Shown here one piece after another: positions 6,330 to 15,237 of a stretch of 34,890 nt of DNA (its first letter is position 1; each line of letters begins with the position of its first letter). The notes beneath the pieces were generated by a model, which worked only from the letters and a program-made list of their open reading frames with translations, was not told the origin of the DNA and did no database searches. This DNA comes from Thiorhodococcus minor (GTDB taxonomy: Bacteria > Pseudomonadota > Gammaproteobacteria > Chromatiales > Chromatiaceae), in contig NZ_JAAIJQ010000063.1 of the NCBI RefSeq assembly GCF_010820565.1, positions 1 to 34,890 of the forward strand, in the 5' to 3' direction. The position numbers were made by a program, and so were the translations under genes.

Positions 6330-6782
6330 TCAATCGCCAACCACTGCCGCGGCGATGCCTGACAGCGCCTGACTCAGCTTGGGTACAACGACGCAGTCTG
6401 CGACGCCATGCCGTTCGGCAATATGGCCTGGGGCGTTGTAGCCGAGCCAGACCTGACCGTCCGCGTCCTGCCACACCAAGGCCTTGAGCGGCAGGTCGAT
6501 CCCAAGGCTCTGGGCGCACGCCATGAAGGCAGTGCCGCCCTTGGGGTTGCCAAAGATGAGGAGCTCGGTCGGCTGCAGTGACTTGCCGACGCTAGCCGCG
6601 CCAGCCGCGTGGTCGATGCGCGCGAAGACCTTGAGACCCCGCTCCGTGACGGTCTGCTCCAGTCGGTCCATGGTCTCCTCGGGGCTGTACGGACTCTTCT
6701 TGACAACGAGGCCATCGACGGCGAAAGCCGTGGATGAGATGAGCAGGCCGAGGGCAAGGGCAAAGCTGAGTGGGTGCTTCAT
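6330..6782 (-). CDS. Periplasmic DUF302 protein
   Basis: This 150-residue protein has a clear signal peptide (MKHPLSFALALGLLISSTAFA, cleaved after AFA) followed by a single DUF302 domain. The recognisable core is YSPEETMDRLEQTVTERGLKVFARIDHAAGA, then ELLIFGNPKGGTAFMACAQSLGIDLPLKALVWQD, the usual DUF302 pattern with its alpha-beta fold. The biochemical role of DUF302 is unknown; homologues are common in sulfur-oxidising and other proteobacteria and are sometimes linked to metal or heme handling. The start at 6782 is set by GGAGGAG just upstream and by the signal peptide; the longer frame from 6833 would bury it. It is transcribed alone, toward the diguanylate cyclase. Confidence 0.85.
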   Translation of the reverse strand: MKHPLSFALALGLLISSTAFAVDGLVVKKSPYSPEETMDRLEQTVTERGLKVFARIDHAAGAASVGKSLQPTELLIFGNPKGGTAFMACAQSLGIDLPLKALVWQDADGQVWLGYNAPGHIAERHGVADCVVVPKLSQALSGIAAAVVGD

Positions 6783-6885
6783 GCGGCTCCTCCGGTTGTG
6801 TTGACGCCACTCTGTAAGGTGCGGCGCATTCACTCCCGACCAAGGCCTGGGTCTGCACTAGCGCGCCATGCAAAGGTGCCTCCCG

Positions 6886-6927
6886 GCGCAGGGCGCAGGG
6901 CGCAGGGCGCAGGGCGCAGGGCGCAGG
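6886..6927. repeat. Six tandem copies of the heptamer GCGCAGG
   Basis: Bases 6886-6927 consist of exactly six uninterrupted copies of GCGCAGG. The array lies in the 233-base gap between the start of the DUF302 gene (6782) and the end of the hybrid kinase (7016), both on the minus strand, so it is upstream of DUF302. Such perfect short repeats can change copy number by slipped-strand pairing. Confidence 0.9.
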
Positions 6928-7015
6928 CGAGCATGCCTTGCCCCCGCCGCACTGGGTACGAGCCTTGTCCGCGCGCCGCCCGACAGCCGGCGGCGTCCCT
7001 GCGCGAGCGCCGGCT

Positions 7016-10000
7016 CTAGCCTGACGCGCCCCCCTTGGCGGCTGGCAGCGCAGGGCCCTGCGAGCCTTCCTGCAGCAGCTCCACAGCCGTGTCGAGCTCG
7101 AAATGATCGAGCAGCTCGACGAACCTTCCATACTCTTCGCCAAGCACGGCCTCAAAGACCGCCGAGTGCGCGCGCACGAGTCCGATGGCGCGCGTATCGG
7201 ACGCCTTCAGCAGGCTGATCGCCTCTTCCACCACGGCGCGGTCTAGCTCGAGACCCAAGGTGCCGGAAGGAGACTTGCCTGGCTCTCCGCGCTGATCGCC
7301 CAAGGCGCCGAGCGCCGCGTCGAGCCGCCCGAAGGCGCGCTCCAACCGGGAGACCAGGGTGACGAACTGCGCGAACGAATGCTCGCCGTTCACGAAAGGG
7401 GCTTGCGCCAAGCTCGCGGCGGCCTCCGCGATCTCATGGGCACCAAGGGTCTCCGCGGTCATACGAATGGCCTGGGCGAGCTGGCGAATGGATTCGCGGT
7501 CACGCGCGGCCTCGAGCTCGCGCATACGCATGGGGTCGCCGCGATGACTGGTCACGAATTGCCGCAGCAGTGGCGCCAGCTGGTCGAATCCGCCCGCGGC
7601 GAGATCGCCCGCCTGGGCCAGACTGACGCCGGGCAGCACGGGAGATGCCGAGGGCGTCCTCATGGCCTGATGCCCCGGCCGATCCTTGGTCGCGCTGGGA
7701 TCGCCTGGCCCCGAAACAGGCCTATCGCTTGGCTTTCGCTCCGCCTTGCCGAGGTCCACGGCGGGCGGCAGCCAGCGCTGCAGGACCTCTGCCAGGTCCT
7801 CGGGCTTCACCGGCTTGGCGATGAAGTCGTTCATCCCTGCCGCGAGACAGGCGCGCCGGTCGTCCTCGAACACATTTGCGGTCATGGCGAGAATGGGGAG
7901 CTGGGAGCCCCGCGGGAGCCCACGAATGGCGCGCGTCGCCTTCAGTCCGTCCATGACGGGCATCTGTACGTCCATCAGGATGAGTGCGTAATGCTCTGCC
8001 GTGGCCTTGGCGACGGCCTCGCGGCCGTCGGCGGCCGCGTCGACGTTGAGCCCCAGGACCTTGAGCTGGGCCGCCAAGACCTCGCGATTCACCGGATTGT
8101 CCTCGACGATCAGGAGGCGCGCACCCGCATGCCGGCTGCTCAGGGCCACCTGCGCCGTCCAGTCCCTCGCCGAGGTCTCGGGCATCTTGCCGCGACCGCG
8201 CTGGAGCCGCGCAGTGAACCAGAAGAGGCTGCCGCCCTCGGGCGGGATCTCGACGCCGGCCCTGCCTCCCATGAGCTCGGCCAGATTGCGCGTAATCGCC
8301 AAGCCCAGCCCGGTACCGCCATGTTTGCGCGTGGTCGAGGCATCGGCCTGCTCGAAGATCCGAAAGAGCGCCGTGAGCCTGTCTGGGGGAATGCCGATAC
8401 CCGTATCCTGGACCTCGAAACGCATGTTCAGATGCCCCTGCTCCGCGCCGAGCAGCCGCGCGCGCAGCACGATACCGCCCTGCTCGGTGAACTTGACCGC
8501 GTTGGACGCGAAATTCAGCAGCGCCTGGCGCAAACGCCTGGCGTCACCGTACAGCCAATCCGGAGCGCCCGCGCAGTCGACACGCAGATCCAGCCCCTTC
8601 GCCTTGGCATCCTCGAAGACGAGATTTCGAACATAGCCCATCACGGCATCCAGGGCGAAGTCGGTCGGCGCGAGCTGGATACGGCCGGACTCGATACGGG
8701 ACATATCGAGGATGTCGTTCAAGATACCCAGGAGGTGTCGCGCCGCGTCATCGATCTTGCGCGAGCGATCGGCCTGAGCCGCCGATAGCCCGTCGCGCTG
8801 CATCAGGTGCGTGAGCCCCAGGATCGCATTCATCGGCGTGCGGATCTCATGGCTCATGTTGGCGAGGAACTGCGACTTGGCGCGTGTCGCGGCCTCCGCC
8901 TCCTCGACCTTCTGCTCGAGCTCGCGCTGGTATGCGCGGACCTTTTCCTGCGAGCCCTGCAGGCTCTCTTGCATGGCACGGAAGGAGCCGGCCAGGTGTC
9001 CGATCTCGTCGCTCCTCTGCACCCTGATCCAGGGCGCATCTTGCCCATTGGCGATGGCGGCCGCTGTCTCGCCCAGCCGCTGCAAGGGGCGAATGATCTG
9101 GCGCCGGGCGATCCAGGAGATCCCGAAGACCAGGATGGCAAGGGTCACGCCAGCGATCAGGGCCACGCCGCCAGCCAGAACGGCCATTCCCTCGAAGAGC
9201 TCGAGCCGCGGGATGAGGGCGGCCAGGAAATACCCCGACATCAGCTCGCTCACCCAGTAGAGACAGGGACTGCCGTCCGGCATGCTGACCTGAGAAGGCG
9301 ATCCTTGCGGTTGCGACGTCGCACCGAATCGGCTCAGTCGCAAGGGCGGGCGACGCGCCTCGGCGTGCAGCTGCTCGACACCCGCGGCATCCACGATGAT
9401 CAGCCGCCCGGCACTGCCGAGGCGCAGCTCCGCGAGTGCCGCCAAGAAGTCGCCGAGATCGACGGTGATGCCGATATATCCGTATAGATGGGGGGCGGCG
9501 CCGACGGCCTCCACGGCACGATCGGTCAGCAGGATCTTCCGCCCCAGCACGAGGGCAGGCTCGCCGGTGTCCGGGCTGACCGAAAGCGCCGCACTGATGG
9601 CCTCGGGCTCCAGCTCACGCCAGGCATCGAAGAAGCTGGAGTCGGCCTCGTTCTCGGTGGCGTTTTCGGAGATCGCGCGCGTGGTGCGCCGGACATCCTC
9701 GAACCCGTTGGGCAGGAGCACCCGGATCTCGCTGAAGTGCACATGAATCTCTTGAAAGGTCGCGAAGAGCTCCAGCAAGGCCGGCTGCATGAGCTGATAA
9801 CGCACCTGCTCGTCCGCGGTGAGCAGATAGCGCGCCAGCATGGGATTGGCGGCAAGCAGACGCAGACTGGCCTCCGCTTCGTGGCGCAATGCGCTGAACC
9901 GCATCAATGCCCGAGAGATGTCGCCCTCGGCGACCTGCGCGGCCCGGTCCAGCGCCTGCGCGCGCAGCTGATTGAAGGCGATCAAGGCGGTCCCGACGAT

Positions 10001-10054
10001 GGGAATGAGGAGCAGGGGAACCAAGAGCGAAAGCAGCTTGCCTTGTAGGCGCAT
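7016..10054 (-). CDS. Membrane hybrid sensor histidine kinase with receiver and degenerate Hpt-like domain
   Basis: This 1012-residue kinase has one membrane helix at residues 6-27, a periplasmic sensor of about 260 residues, a second helix near 291-315, a HAMP linker (about 315-370) and a coiled coil. The HisKA box [18 protein letters not shown] follows, with phospho-acceptor His402. The ATPase domain (about 510-630) has NAVKF, DTGIGI and GGTGLGLAI motifs. A receiver domain (about 655-770) has its acceptor Asp at 695 in [13 protein letters not shown] and the conserved Lys in IAKPVK. A C-terminal Hpt-like helical region (about 830-920) has Gln (871) where the acceptor His should be. The start has GGAG in the last codons of the upstream PotD-like gene, six bases away, so the two are translationally coupled. 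It probably reads the ligand state of that protein. No separate response regulator is encoded nearby. Confidence 0.93.
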   Translation of the reverse strand: MRLQGKLLSLLVPLLLIPIVGTALIAFNQLRAQALDRAAQVAEGDISRALMRFSALRHEAEASLRLLAANPMLARYLLTADEQVRYQLMQPALLELFATFQEIHVHFSEIRVLLPNGFEDVRRTTRAISENATENEADSSFFDAWRELEPEAISAALSVSPDTGEPALVLGRKILLTDRAVEAVGAAPHLYGYIGITVDLGDFLAALAELRLGSAGRLIIVDAAGVEQLHAEARRPPLRLSRFGATSQPQGSPSQVSMPDGSPCLYWVSELMSGYFLAALIPRLELFEGMAVLAGGVALIAGVTLAILVFGISWIARRQIIRPLQRLGETAAAIANGQDAPWIRVQRSDEIGHLAGSFRAMQESLQGSQEKVRAYQRELEQKVEEAEAATRAKSQFLANMSHEIRTPMNAILGLTHLMQRDGLSAAQADRSRKIDDAARHLLGILNDILDMSRIESGRIQLAPTDFALDAVMGYVRNLVFEDAKAKGLDLRVDCAGAPDWLYGDARRLRQALLNFASNAVKFTEQGGIVLRARLLGAEQGHLNMRFEVQDTGIGIPPDRLTALFRIFEQADASTTRKHGGTGLGLAITRNLAELMGGRAGVEIPPEGGSLFWFTARLQRGRGKMPETSARDWTAQVALSSRHAGARLLIVEDNPVNREVLAAQLKVLGLNVDAAADGREAVAKATAEHYALILMDVQMPVMDGLKATRAIRGLPRGSQLPILAMTANVFEDDRRACLAAGMNDFIAKPVKPEDLAEVLQRWLPPAVDLGKAERKPSDRPVSGPGDPSATKDRPGHQAMRTPSASPVLPGVSLAQAGDLAAGGFDQLAPLLRQFVTSHRGDPMRMRELEAARDRESIRQLAQAIRMTAETLGAHEIAEAAASLAQAPFVNGEHSFAQFVTLVSRLERAFGRLDAALGALGDQRGEPGKSPSGTLGLELDRAVVEEAISLLKASDTRAIGLVRAHSAVFEAVLGEEYGRFVELLDHFELDTAVELLQEGSQGPALPAAKGGASG

Positions 10055-10060
10055 GATGCG

Positions 10061-11125
10061 TCACTCCCGCGCCTTGATACGCGCGTATTCCAGGTTGATC
10101 CGCCGCAAGGCGCGCGCACCGAGCTGCCGATAGGGCTCGAGGCGCGCCATCACCTCCCGAGGCGGATAGATGACTGGATCTTGAAGAAATGCCTCGGGCA
10201 GCAGCCTCTCCGCCGATGCGCTGCAGGTCGCGAAGTAGACGGACTGCGCGTTCTGGGCGGCGTGATCGGGCTGGCCGATGTAGTCGAGAAAGGCATGCGC
10301 AAGCTCTGGGTGGGGCGCATCCGCAAAGAGCGCCCAGTGGTCGACCCAGATGGTGCTCCCGTCCTCCGGATGGACGTAGCGAATCCGGGAGTCGGTCTCG
10401 CGCAGGGCGACGGCGTCGCCATTGTAGACCTGCGCCGCAGCCACCTCGGCGGAGACGATGGACGAGGTTTCATCCAGCGCCAGGGCGCCGTAGGAATGCA
10501 CGAAGGGCCGCTGCTCGCGGGCGAGCTTCCCGGCCGCCTCCCAAGCCTCGAGATCTTCGGAGCTCACGGAGTATCCCAGCGCCCTTGCGGCCATTCCCAA
10601 GACCTCGCGCGCGTCGTCGATCATGACGATCTTGCCGCGCAGCCCCTCCTCCGGCCGATAGAGATCCATCCAGCGCCGGAGCGGCGACTCGACCAGATCG
10701 GCGCGATAGGCGATGCCCAGCGTGCCCCAGAAGTAGGGGACCGAGTAGGCGGAGGAGGCCCCGGATGCGGCGACGCAGCGCTCGAGCAGCCGACCGAGGC
10801 TGGGCAGAAGGACGCTGTCGAAGGGCCGAATCCAACCGCGCTTGCGATAGGGCAGCAGGCTGGCGCTGTCGAGGATGACGAGGTCATAGCCAGCCACACC
10901 TGTCTCCGCGAGCAGCCGATCCCGGTCCTCATCGGTCTCGAAATGGGTCTGAAGCAGCTCGACGCCATAGGCACGCTCGAAACCAGAGACCAGCTCGGCA
11001 TCGAGATAGTCGCTCCAATTGAGGATATGGAGCCGCTGGCCCTCGAAGCCCGGGGCGCCCGCGGCTGCGCCCATCCATAGGGTCAGGAGCGTGATGCACG
11101 AAAAGCGGTGAGCGGAGGAAATCAT
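10061..11125 (-). CDS. PotD-like periplasmic polyamine-binding protein
   Basis: This 354-residue protein has a signal peptide (about residues 1-23, ending AAAGA) and a spermidine/putrescine-binding fold of the PotD family. Conserved polyamine contacts are visible: LNWSDYL near the N terminus, YDLVILDS, DDAREVLGMAARALGYS (acidic ligand pair) and TIWVDHWAL (aromatic plus Asp). The residue aligned with a PotD ligand tryptophan is Tyr in QVYNGDA. No potA, potB or potC permease genes are adjacent; the gene is instead followed after six bases by a membrane hybrid kinase. The same arrangement of a PotD homologue with a signalling protein is known from Vibrio cholerae NspS and MbaA. I infer that it senses a polyamine and docks on the kinase rather than feeding an importer. 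The start at 11125 lacks a good ribosome binding site. Confidence 0.88.
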   Translation of the reverse strand: MISSAHRFSCITLLTLWMGAAAGAPGFEGQRLHILNWSDYLDAELVSGFERAYGVELLQTHFETDEDRDRLLAETGVAGYDLVILDSASLLPYRKRGWIRPFDSVLLPSLGRLLERCVAASGASSAYSVPYFWGTLGIAYRADLVESPLRRWMDLYRPEEGLRGKIVMIDDAREVLGMAARALGYSVSSEDLEAWEAAGKLAREQRPFVHSYGALALDETSSIVSAEVAAAQVYNGDAVALRETDSRIRYVHPEDGSTIWVDHWALFADAPHPELAHAFLDYIGQPDHAAQNAQSVYFATCSASAERLLPEAFLQDPVIYPPREVMARLEPYRQLGARALRRINLEYARIKARE

Positions 11126-11676
11126 TGTGGGCTACCTGCCACGAGTGGCATCCTGGCGGGCAGCTTGGGATCAGCATCCAAATCCGATTCTGCCCAGTGG
11201 CCGGCGCCATCGCCGGACCCTGCGTCCGCGAGCCCCCGCAGAATCCCTCACAGCTGTCAGGAGCGAGCCTCGCGGCGAATCGGCCAGGTCGGCACGCGGG
11301 GTTGAGGACAGCGTGAGCGTGCGCGCCTGACTTGCCGATGCGGTAGTCCCTAACCACGAGTTTCACCCTCGAGCCCACGAATGGCAAGGACTTGCTGGCG
11401 AGTGGCCGACTCGCATCACAGCGCTGCGACCGCGGGAAGATCCTAGGCCCAGGGGCCTGCGCAACTGCGGGCCGAGCGGGCGCGAGGCAGGAATGCGGAC
11501 ACTCTGTGCGGCAGGACAGAGGCGGCAAGCGCCAGGGGGCTGGAAGCGGAGCGCCTCATCGAAGATCATGGTTGCTTTGTGCGACAAGACCGCTACCTGA
11601 GCCGAGATGGCAAGCCATGCGCCGGGACCAGGCGCAGGCTCGGGACGCGATCGTCGGATGCTGCGAAGGAAGACTC
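11126..11676. other. 551-base divergent intergenic region
   Basis: This is the gap between the divergently transcribed PotD-like gene and the DUF805 gene, so it must hold both promoters. I see no protein-like open frame in it. A small dyad TGCCAC-GA-GTGGCA lies at about 11136-11149, close to the start of the PotD-like gene, where a regulator could bind. No convincing -10/-35 pair stands out. Confidence 0.4.
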
Positions 11677-12138
11677 ATGCTCAAAACACTCTATGGCGAG
11701 ATCTTGACCGGTCGACTCAAGCGACTGCCGTATCTCGGCTACAGTCTGCTTCTCCTGCTCGTGGTCCTGCTCCTTGCCATTGGCATCGATGCCTCGATCG
11801 GCCTGTCGGAGCGCTTGGCGAGTGGCGAGCAAGTGGGCACAGGAGCGCTCATCTGGGACGAGCTCGGACTCCGCGGCCTCGTCGCGATCGGCCTCGCGCT
11901 AGCGGCCCTGACCCTCGCCCAGATCAACATCGCGGTGAAGCGCATCCGTGACATCGGGCTACCACCTTGGTGGGCTCTCATCACCATCGTCGTCCTGGGC
12001 TTCTTCAGCGCCATCATCGGCGGCAGCCAGCTCGCCAGCGGGGTCGATCTGCTCGTCTTCCTATCCTTGCTGATTCTGCCCACAGACTCTTTCGGAAAGT
12101 ACGAAGGCGAGCCACCCTCTCCAGGAGACGCAAGCTAG
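11677..12138 (+). CDS. DUF805 family inner membrane protein
   Basis: This 153-residue membrane protein resembles DUF805. It begins with the soluble MLKTLYGEILTGRLKRLPYL segment (the usual 'GR..R..Y' opening of the family) and continues with hydrophobic helices at about 20-40, 60-85, 98-115 and 120-135. The motif NIAVKRIRDIGLPPWWALI is the diagnostic DUF805 block (family form: 'RLHDIGKSGWW'). A C-terminal DSFGKYEGEPP tail, another common feature, faces the cytoplasm. The molecular function of the family is unknown. The start at 11677 is chosen because GAAGGA lies just upstream and because the family starts with this short soluble segment; the frame is open further upstream but without protein-like content. 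The SH3-domain gene follows after 84 bases on the same strand. Confidence 0.8.
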   Translation: MLKTLYGEILTGRLKRLPYLGYSLLLLLVVLLLAIGIDASIGLSERLASGEQVGTGALIWDELGLRGLVAIGLALAALTLAQINIAVKRIRDIGLPPWWALITIVVLGFFSAIIGGSQLASGVDLLVFLSLLILPTDSFGKYEGEPPSPGDAS

Positions 12139-12222
12139 CGGCTCTCTGGCGTTGAGGCGGCACAGGCCGCCAACTGGCGCGCTGGACCGAGGCTCAATCG
12201 GGACATCCGGAGGGAGCAAGCC

Positions 12223-12636
12223 ATGCGACCGCGAGACATCGACCATTGGCCTCTGCCGAGGAAGCGACACCCTCAGCCGGCGCTGGGGCTCGCCCTTCTA
12301 CTCCAGATGATACCCTGCTCTGTCCTGTTGGCAGGGGCCGATGGTCCGGACTTCTTCAGCGTGACGGGCGTCGCTGCGAATAACGTCCTCAACCTGCGGG
12401 CCGGTCCGAGCGCGCAGGAGGAGAAGATTGGCGAGATCCCTCCGGACGGGACCTGCCTCCGCAACCTCGGCTGTCGCGGCGGCCTGACGTACCAGGAATA
12501 CAGCACCTTGAGTACCAAGGAGCGTGCGGAACGGCTCAGAGAGCGCCCCCGCTGGTGCCAGGTCGACTATCAGGGCCTGCGGGGCTGGGTCGCGGCACGC
12601 TACCTGGTGGAAGGCAGCTGCGCGGCCCGGCCTTAG
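12223..12636 (+). CDS. Secreted SH3-domain protein
   Basis: This 137-residue protein has a basic N terminus, a hydrophobic signal stretch (about residues 20-38, LGLALLLQMIPCSVLLAGA), and a bacterial SH3 domain. The domain is recognisable from NVLNLRAGPSAQEEKIGEIPPDGTCL and WCQVDYQGLRGWVAARYL, the 'N-LR-GPS' and 'GWV...YL' hallmarks of SH3b folds. It should lie in the periplasm or be surface exposed and may bind cell-wall peptide or another ligand. A cysteine pair in the domain loop (CLRNLGC) and a third in WCQ could form a disulfide. GGAGGGAGCAAGCC precedes the ATG at a good distance. It is probably cotranscribed with the DUF805 gene. Confidence 0.8.
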   Translation: MRPRDIDHWPLPRKRHPQPALGLALLLQMIPCSVLLAGADGPDFFSVTGVAANNVLNLRAGPSAQEEKIGEIPPDGTCLRNLGCRGGLTYQEYSTLSTKERAERLRERPRWCQVDYQGLRGWVAARYLVEGSCAARP

Positions 12637-12716
12637 CACGCCGAGACCCCCGTAAAGTCAGCCATATGCCCCAGCCCAATACCCATCATTCATCGCCCGC
12701 ACGAGCTGGAGGAGCC

Positions 12717-12815
12717 ATGGACAGGCTCCGTCTCGTCCATGCGCCGCGCATGACTCTAGCCAAACCGTCGTCCGAATCGGCGATCCGCAGCCCATGCGCG
12801 AGGAGGCCGGCATGA
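12717..12815 (+). CDS. Possible 32-codon leader ORF before lutB
   Basis: A short frame starts at an ATG with GGAGGAG two bases upstream, runs for 32 codons and stops at TGA 12813-12815, overlapping the lutB ATG at 12812 (ATGA). The protein has no recognisable features and a low-complexity basic tail. It may be a translational-coupling leader, a remnant, or chance. Confidence 0.2.
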   Translation: MDRLRLVHAPRMTLAKPSSESAIRSPCARRPA

Positions 12816-14209
12816 CGAGCGAGCTGCGGGGCCGCGCTCGCCAGGCCCTCGGCCGAGACCGGGTGCGCGCCAATATCCGTCGCGCCATGGACGGCCTCAT
12901 CGACAAACGCCGCGCCGCCTTTCCCGACGACGAGGAGCTGGAGCGACTGCGCGATCAGGGCATGGCGATTCGCGATCACGCCCTTGCCAACCTTCCGAGC
13001 CTGCTGGAGCAGCTCGAGCGAAACTGCGCGGCGGACGGCATCGAGGTCCACTGGGCAAGGGACGCGGACGAGGCCAAGGGCATCATCCTGGGCATCATCC
13101 GCCGACACGGCGGCGAGGCGGTCATCAAGGGCAAGTCAATGGTCTCCGAGGAGATCGGACTCAATCGTTGTCTCGAGGAGGCCGGTGTCGAGCCGATCGA
13201 GACCGACCTCGGCGAGCTCATCATCCAGCTCGCCGAGGAGCACCCGTCTCACATCGTCGCGCCCGCGGTGCACAAGGATCGACGCGAGATCGCCGAGCTC
13301 TTCGGCCAGCACTACCCGGAGGAGCCCTACAGCGAGGAGATCGAGCACCTGACCGCGCTGGCGCGACGCATCATGCGCGAGCGCTTCAAGGGCACCAAGA
13401 TCGGGCTCTCCGGCGTGAATTTCGCGGTCGCCGAAACAGGCACGCTCTGCCTGGTCGAAAACGAGGGCAACGGTCGCCTCAGCACCACGGCGCCGGACGT
13501 CCACATCGCCGTCACCGGCATCGAGAAGGTCATCGCCCGCCTCGAGCATCTGGCGCCCTTGCTGACGCTGCTGACCCGCAGCGCCACCGGACAGCCAATC
13601 ACGACCTATGTGAACATGATCAGCGGCCCGCGCAAGCCAGACGAGCTAGACGGCCCGCGCGAAGTCCATCTGGTACTGCTCGACAACGGCCGCTCGCGCA
13701 TCCATGGCGATCCCGAGCTGCGCGCCACCCTGCGCTGCATTCGCTGCGGCGCCTGCATGAACCACTGCCCCGTCTATGTGCGGATCGGCGGGCACGGCTA
13801 TGGCACCGTCTACCCCGGACCGATCGGCTCGATCCTCGAGCCCCAGCTGCAGGGCCTGGCCCGCCAGGGCGAGCTGGCTCAGGCATCCACACTCTGCGGC
13901 GCCTGCGCCGCCGTCTGCCCGGTGCGCATCCCCATCCCACAGCTGCTGAATCGGCTGCGACAGGAGCAGGCACGGGCCGAGCCGAAGGCGCGTCGGCCCG
14001 GGGCTTGGATCGAAGGGATCATCTGGCGCGGCTGGGCCTGGATCCATGCGAGCCCGGCGCGCTATAGAGGCGTCGCCGGCCTGCTGGCACGGACCGCTTG
14101 GCTCGCCAAGCGGTCGCTCGGACCTTGGACCCGCACCCGCACAGCGCCGCCCATTGCGAAGCGGTCGCTTCATGAGATCGCCCGCGACGAAGGACTGAGC
14201 CATGAGTGA
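12812..14209 (+). CDS. lutB: LutB-type lactate utilisation iron-sulfur protein
   Basis: This 465-residue cytoplasmic protein belongs to the LutB/YkgF family. An N-terminal LUD domain (about 60-300) contains EEIGLNRCLEEAG and the family block GLSGVNFAVAETGTLCLVENEGNGRLS. The C-terminal half has two 4Fe-4S clusters: CIRCGACMNHCP from residue 309 and CGACAAVCP from 362. In Bacillus, LutA, LutB and LutC together oxidise L-lactate. The start at 12812 is supported by GAGGAGG upstream; an ATG at 12794 is the alternative. lutC follows with an 8-base overlap, so the two are translationally coupled. The gene that normally precedes, lutA (CCG-domain iron-sulfur protein), is missing: only a 32-codon frame lies there. 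The complex may use a LutA or flavin dehydrogenase encoded elsewhere. Confidence 0.9.
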   Translation: MTSELRGRARQALGRDRVRANIRRAMDGLIDKRRAAFPDDEELERLRDQGMAIRDHALANLPSLLEQLERNCAADGIEVHWARDADEAKGIILGIIRRHGGEAVIKGKSMVSEEIGLNRCLEEAGVEPIETDLGELIIQLAEEHPSHIVAPAVHKDRREIAELFGQHYPEEPYSEEIEHLTALARRIMRERFKGTKIGLSGVNFAVAETGTLCLVENEGNGRLSTTAPDVHIAVTGIEKVIARLEHLAPLLTLLTRSATGQPITTYVNMISGPRKPDELDGPREVHLVLLDNGRSRIHGDPELRATLRCIRCGACMNHCPVYVRIGGHGYGTVYPGPIGSILEPQLQGLARQGELAQASTLCGACAAVCPVRIPIPQLLNRLRQEQARAEPKARRPGAWIEGIIWRGWAWIHASPARYRGVAGLLARTAWLAKRSLGPWTRTRTAPPIAKRSLHEIARDEGLSHE

Positions 14210-14843
14210 TGCGCGCACCCAGATCCTCAGGCGGCTCGCCGCCAGCGCCGCTGGCGGTGTCCCCTGCCCCAGGCTCGAGCCGAGGCGGTTCGATTGGACG
14301 CCGGAGGAGGCGCGAGAAAGGCTCGGGGCGATGCTGGAGGCGGTGCATGCCGAGGTGCACCAGGTGGGGAACGACTGGCCCCGCGTGCTTGCCGAGCAGC
14401 TGAGCCGAGCGGGCGCCCGGAACCTGGTCTATGGCGCGGAGGGTCCGGCAAGCCGGGCGCTGGCGGCCGGCTGGCCAGAGGACGGCCCAAGGCTCGTCGG
14501 TTTCGATCGGCCAATCGAGGAAATGCGCGAAATGCTGTTCGAGCAGGCCGATGCCGGCTTCACGAGCTGCCTCGCCGGTATCGCCGAAACCGGCTCATTG
14601 GTGCTCTGGCCCACGCCGGCCGAGCCCCGACTCCTGTCGCTCGTTCCGCCGATTCACTGCGTCTTGCTCGCGCGTGACCGGATCCATTCCACGCTGCATG
14701 CGCTGATGGTGAATCAGTCCTGGCCCGAAAGGATGCCGACGAACGCGCTCCTGATCTCCGGGCCGTCCAAGTCAGCCGACATCGAGCAAACCCTGGCCTA
14801 TGGTGTCCATGGGCCAAAGCGGCTGATGGTGCTCATCGAATAG
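14202..14843 (+). CDS. lutC: LutC-type lactate utilisation protein
   Basis: This 213-residue protein is a single LUD domain, LutC/YkgG type. The core is ADAGFTSCLAGIAETGSLVLWPTPAEPRLLSLVPPIHCVLL, with the invariant 'AETGS' and 'PP.H..V' motifs. The C terminus contains LISGPSKSADIEQTLAYGVHGPKRLMVLIE, where GPSxTADIE and GVHGP are the family signatures. LutC is a partner of the lactate-oxidising iron-sulfur complex; no enzymatic site of its own is known. The gene overlaps lutB by 8 bases. A GC-rich hairpin (GGCCG/CGGCC near 14853-14870) lies just beyond the stop but lacks a T-run, so termination is not clear. Confidence 0.9.
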   Translation: MSDARTQILRRLAASAAGGVPCPRLEPRRFDWTPEEARERLGAMLEAVHAEVHQVGNDWPRVLAEQLSRAGARNLVYGAEGPASRALAAGWPEDGPRLVGFDRPIEEMREMLFEQADAGFTSCLAGIAETGSLVLWPTPAEPRLLSLVPPIHCVLLARDRIHSTLHALMVNQSWPERMPTNALLISGPSKSADIEQTLAYGVHGPKRLMVLIE

Positions 14844-15237
14844 CCGAGGACCGGGCCGCCCACTTCGGCCGGAGTCTCCTGAGAGGATGGACAAGCGCAG
14901 AGACTGTGAAGACATTCTGCGTAGGCTGCTGGCTGAGGTATGAAGCACAACCGACCGGCTGGCCTAACGCGCTGATTGTTGGGTCTCCTGCGGCGGCCCA
15001 CTCGACGGCAAGACGCGATATTCGCCGTATGCCCGAAATACTTTCAGCGTCTCGCACCGCAGTCCACCAATGCCGGCGACTAGCAGGGCTGATGACTGAG
15101 GCCGCTATGCGCGAGATCGGAAAGTGCAACCGAGCCGCCAAGGACCTTCAGGTTGAAGGTGAGCGACTCGCTCAAGACAAGCCAAGGCTGGTCTTCGCAC
15201 CTTCGCGATTCGATTCCGCGATTCTAGGCCGAAAAAC
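14844..15237. other. 394-base gap between convergent lutC and bamC
   Basis: The two flanking genes end toward this region, so it holds 3' ends. A 111-codon open frame (14906-15241, plus strand) is present but its protein looks random. ACCTTCA (15144-15150) and TGAAGGT (15154-15160) form a perfect 7-bp hairpin with a 3-base loop. CGCAGTCCACCA near 15060 matches part of the REP-like element at 1037-1058. No classical terminator with a T-run is visible. Confidence 0.4.

Noticed and set aside
7379-8788. 469-codon frame opposite the hybrid kinase
   Set aside because: Codon-bias shadow of the kinase, whose motifs are unambiguous on the minus strand.
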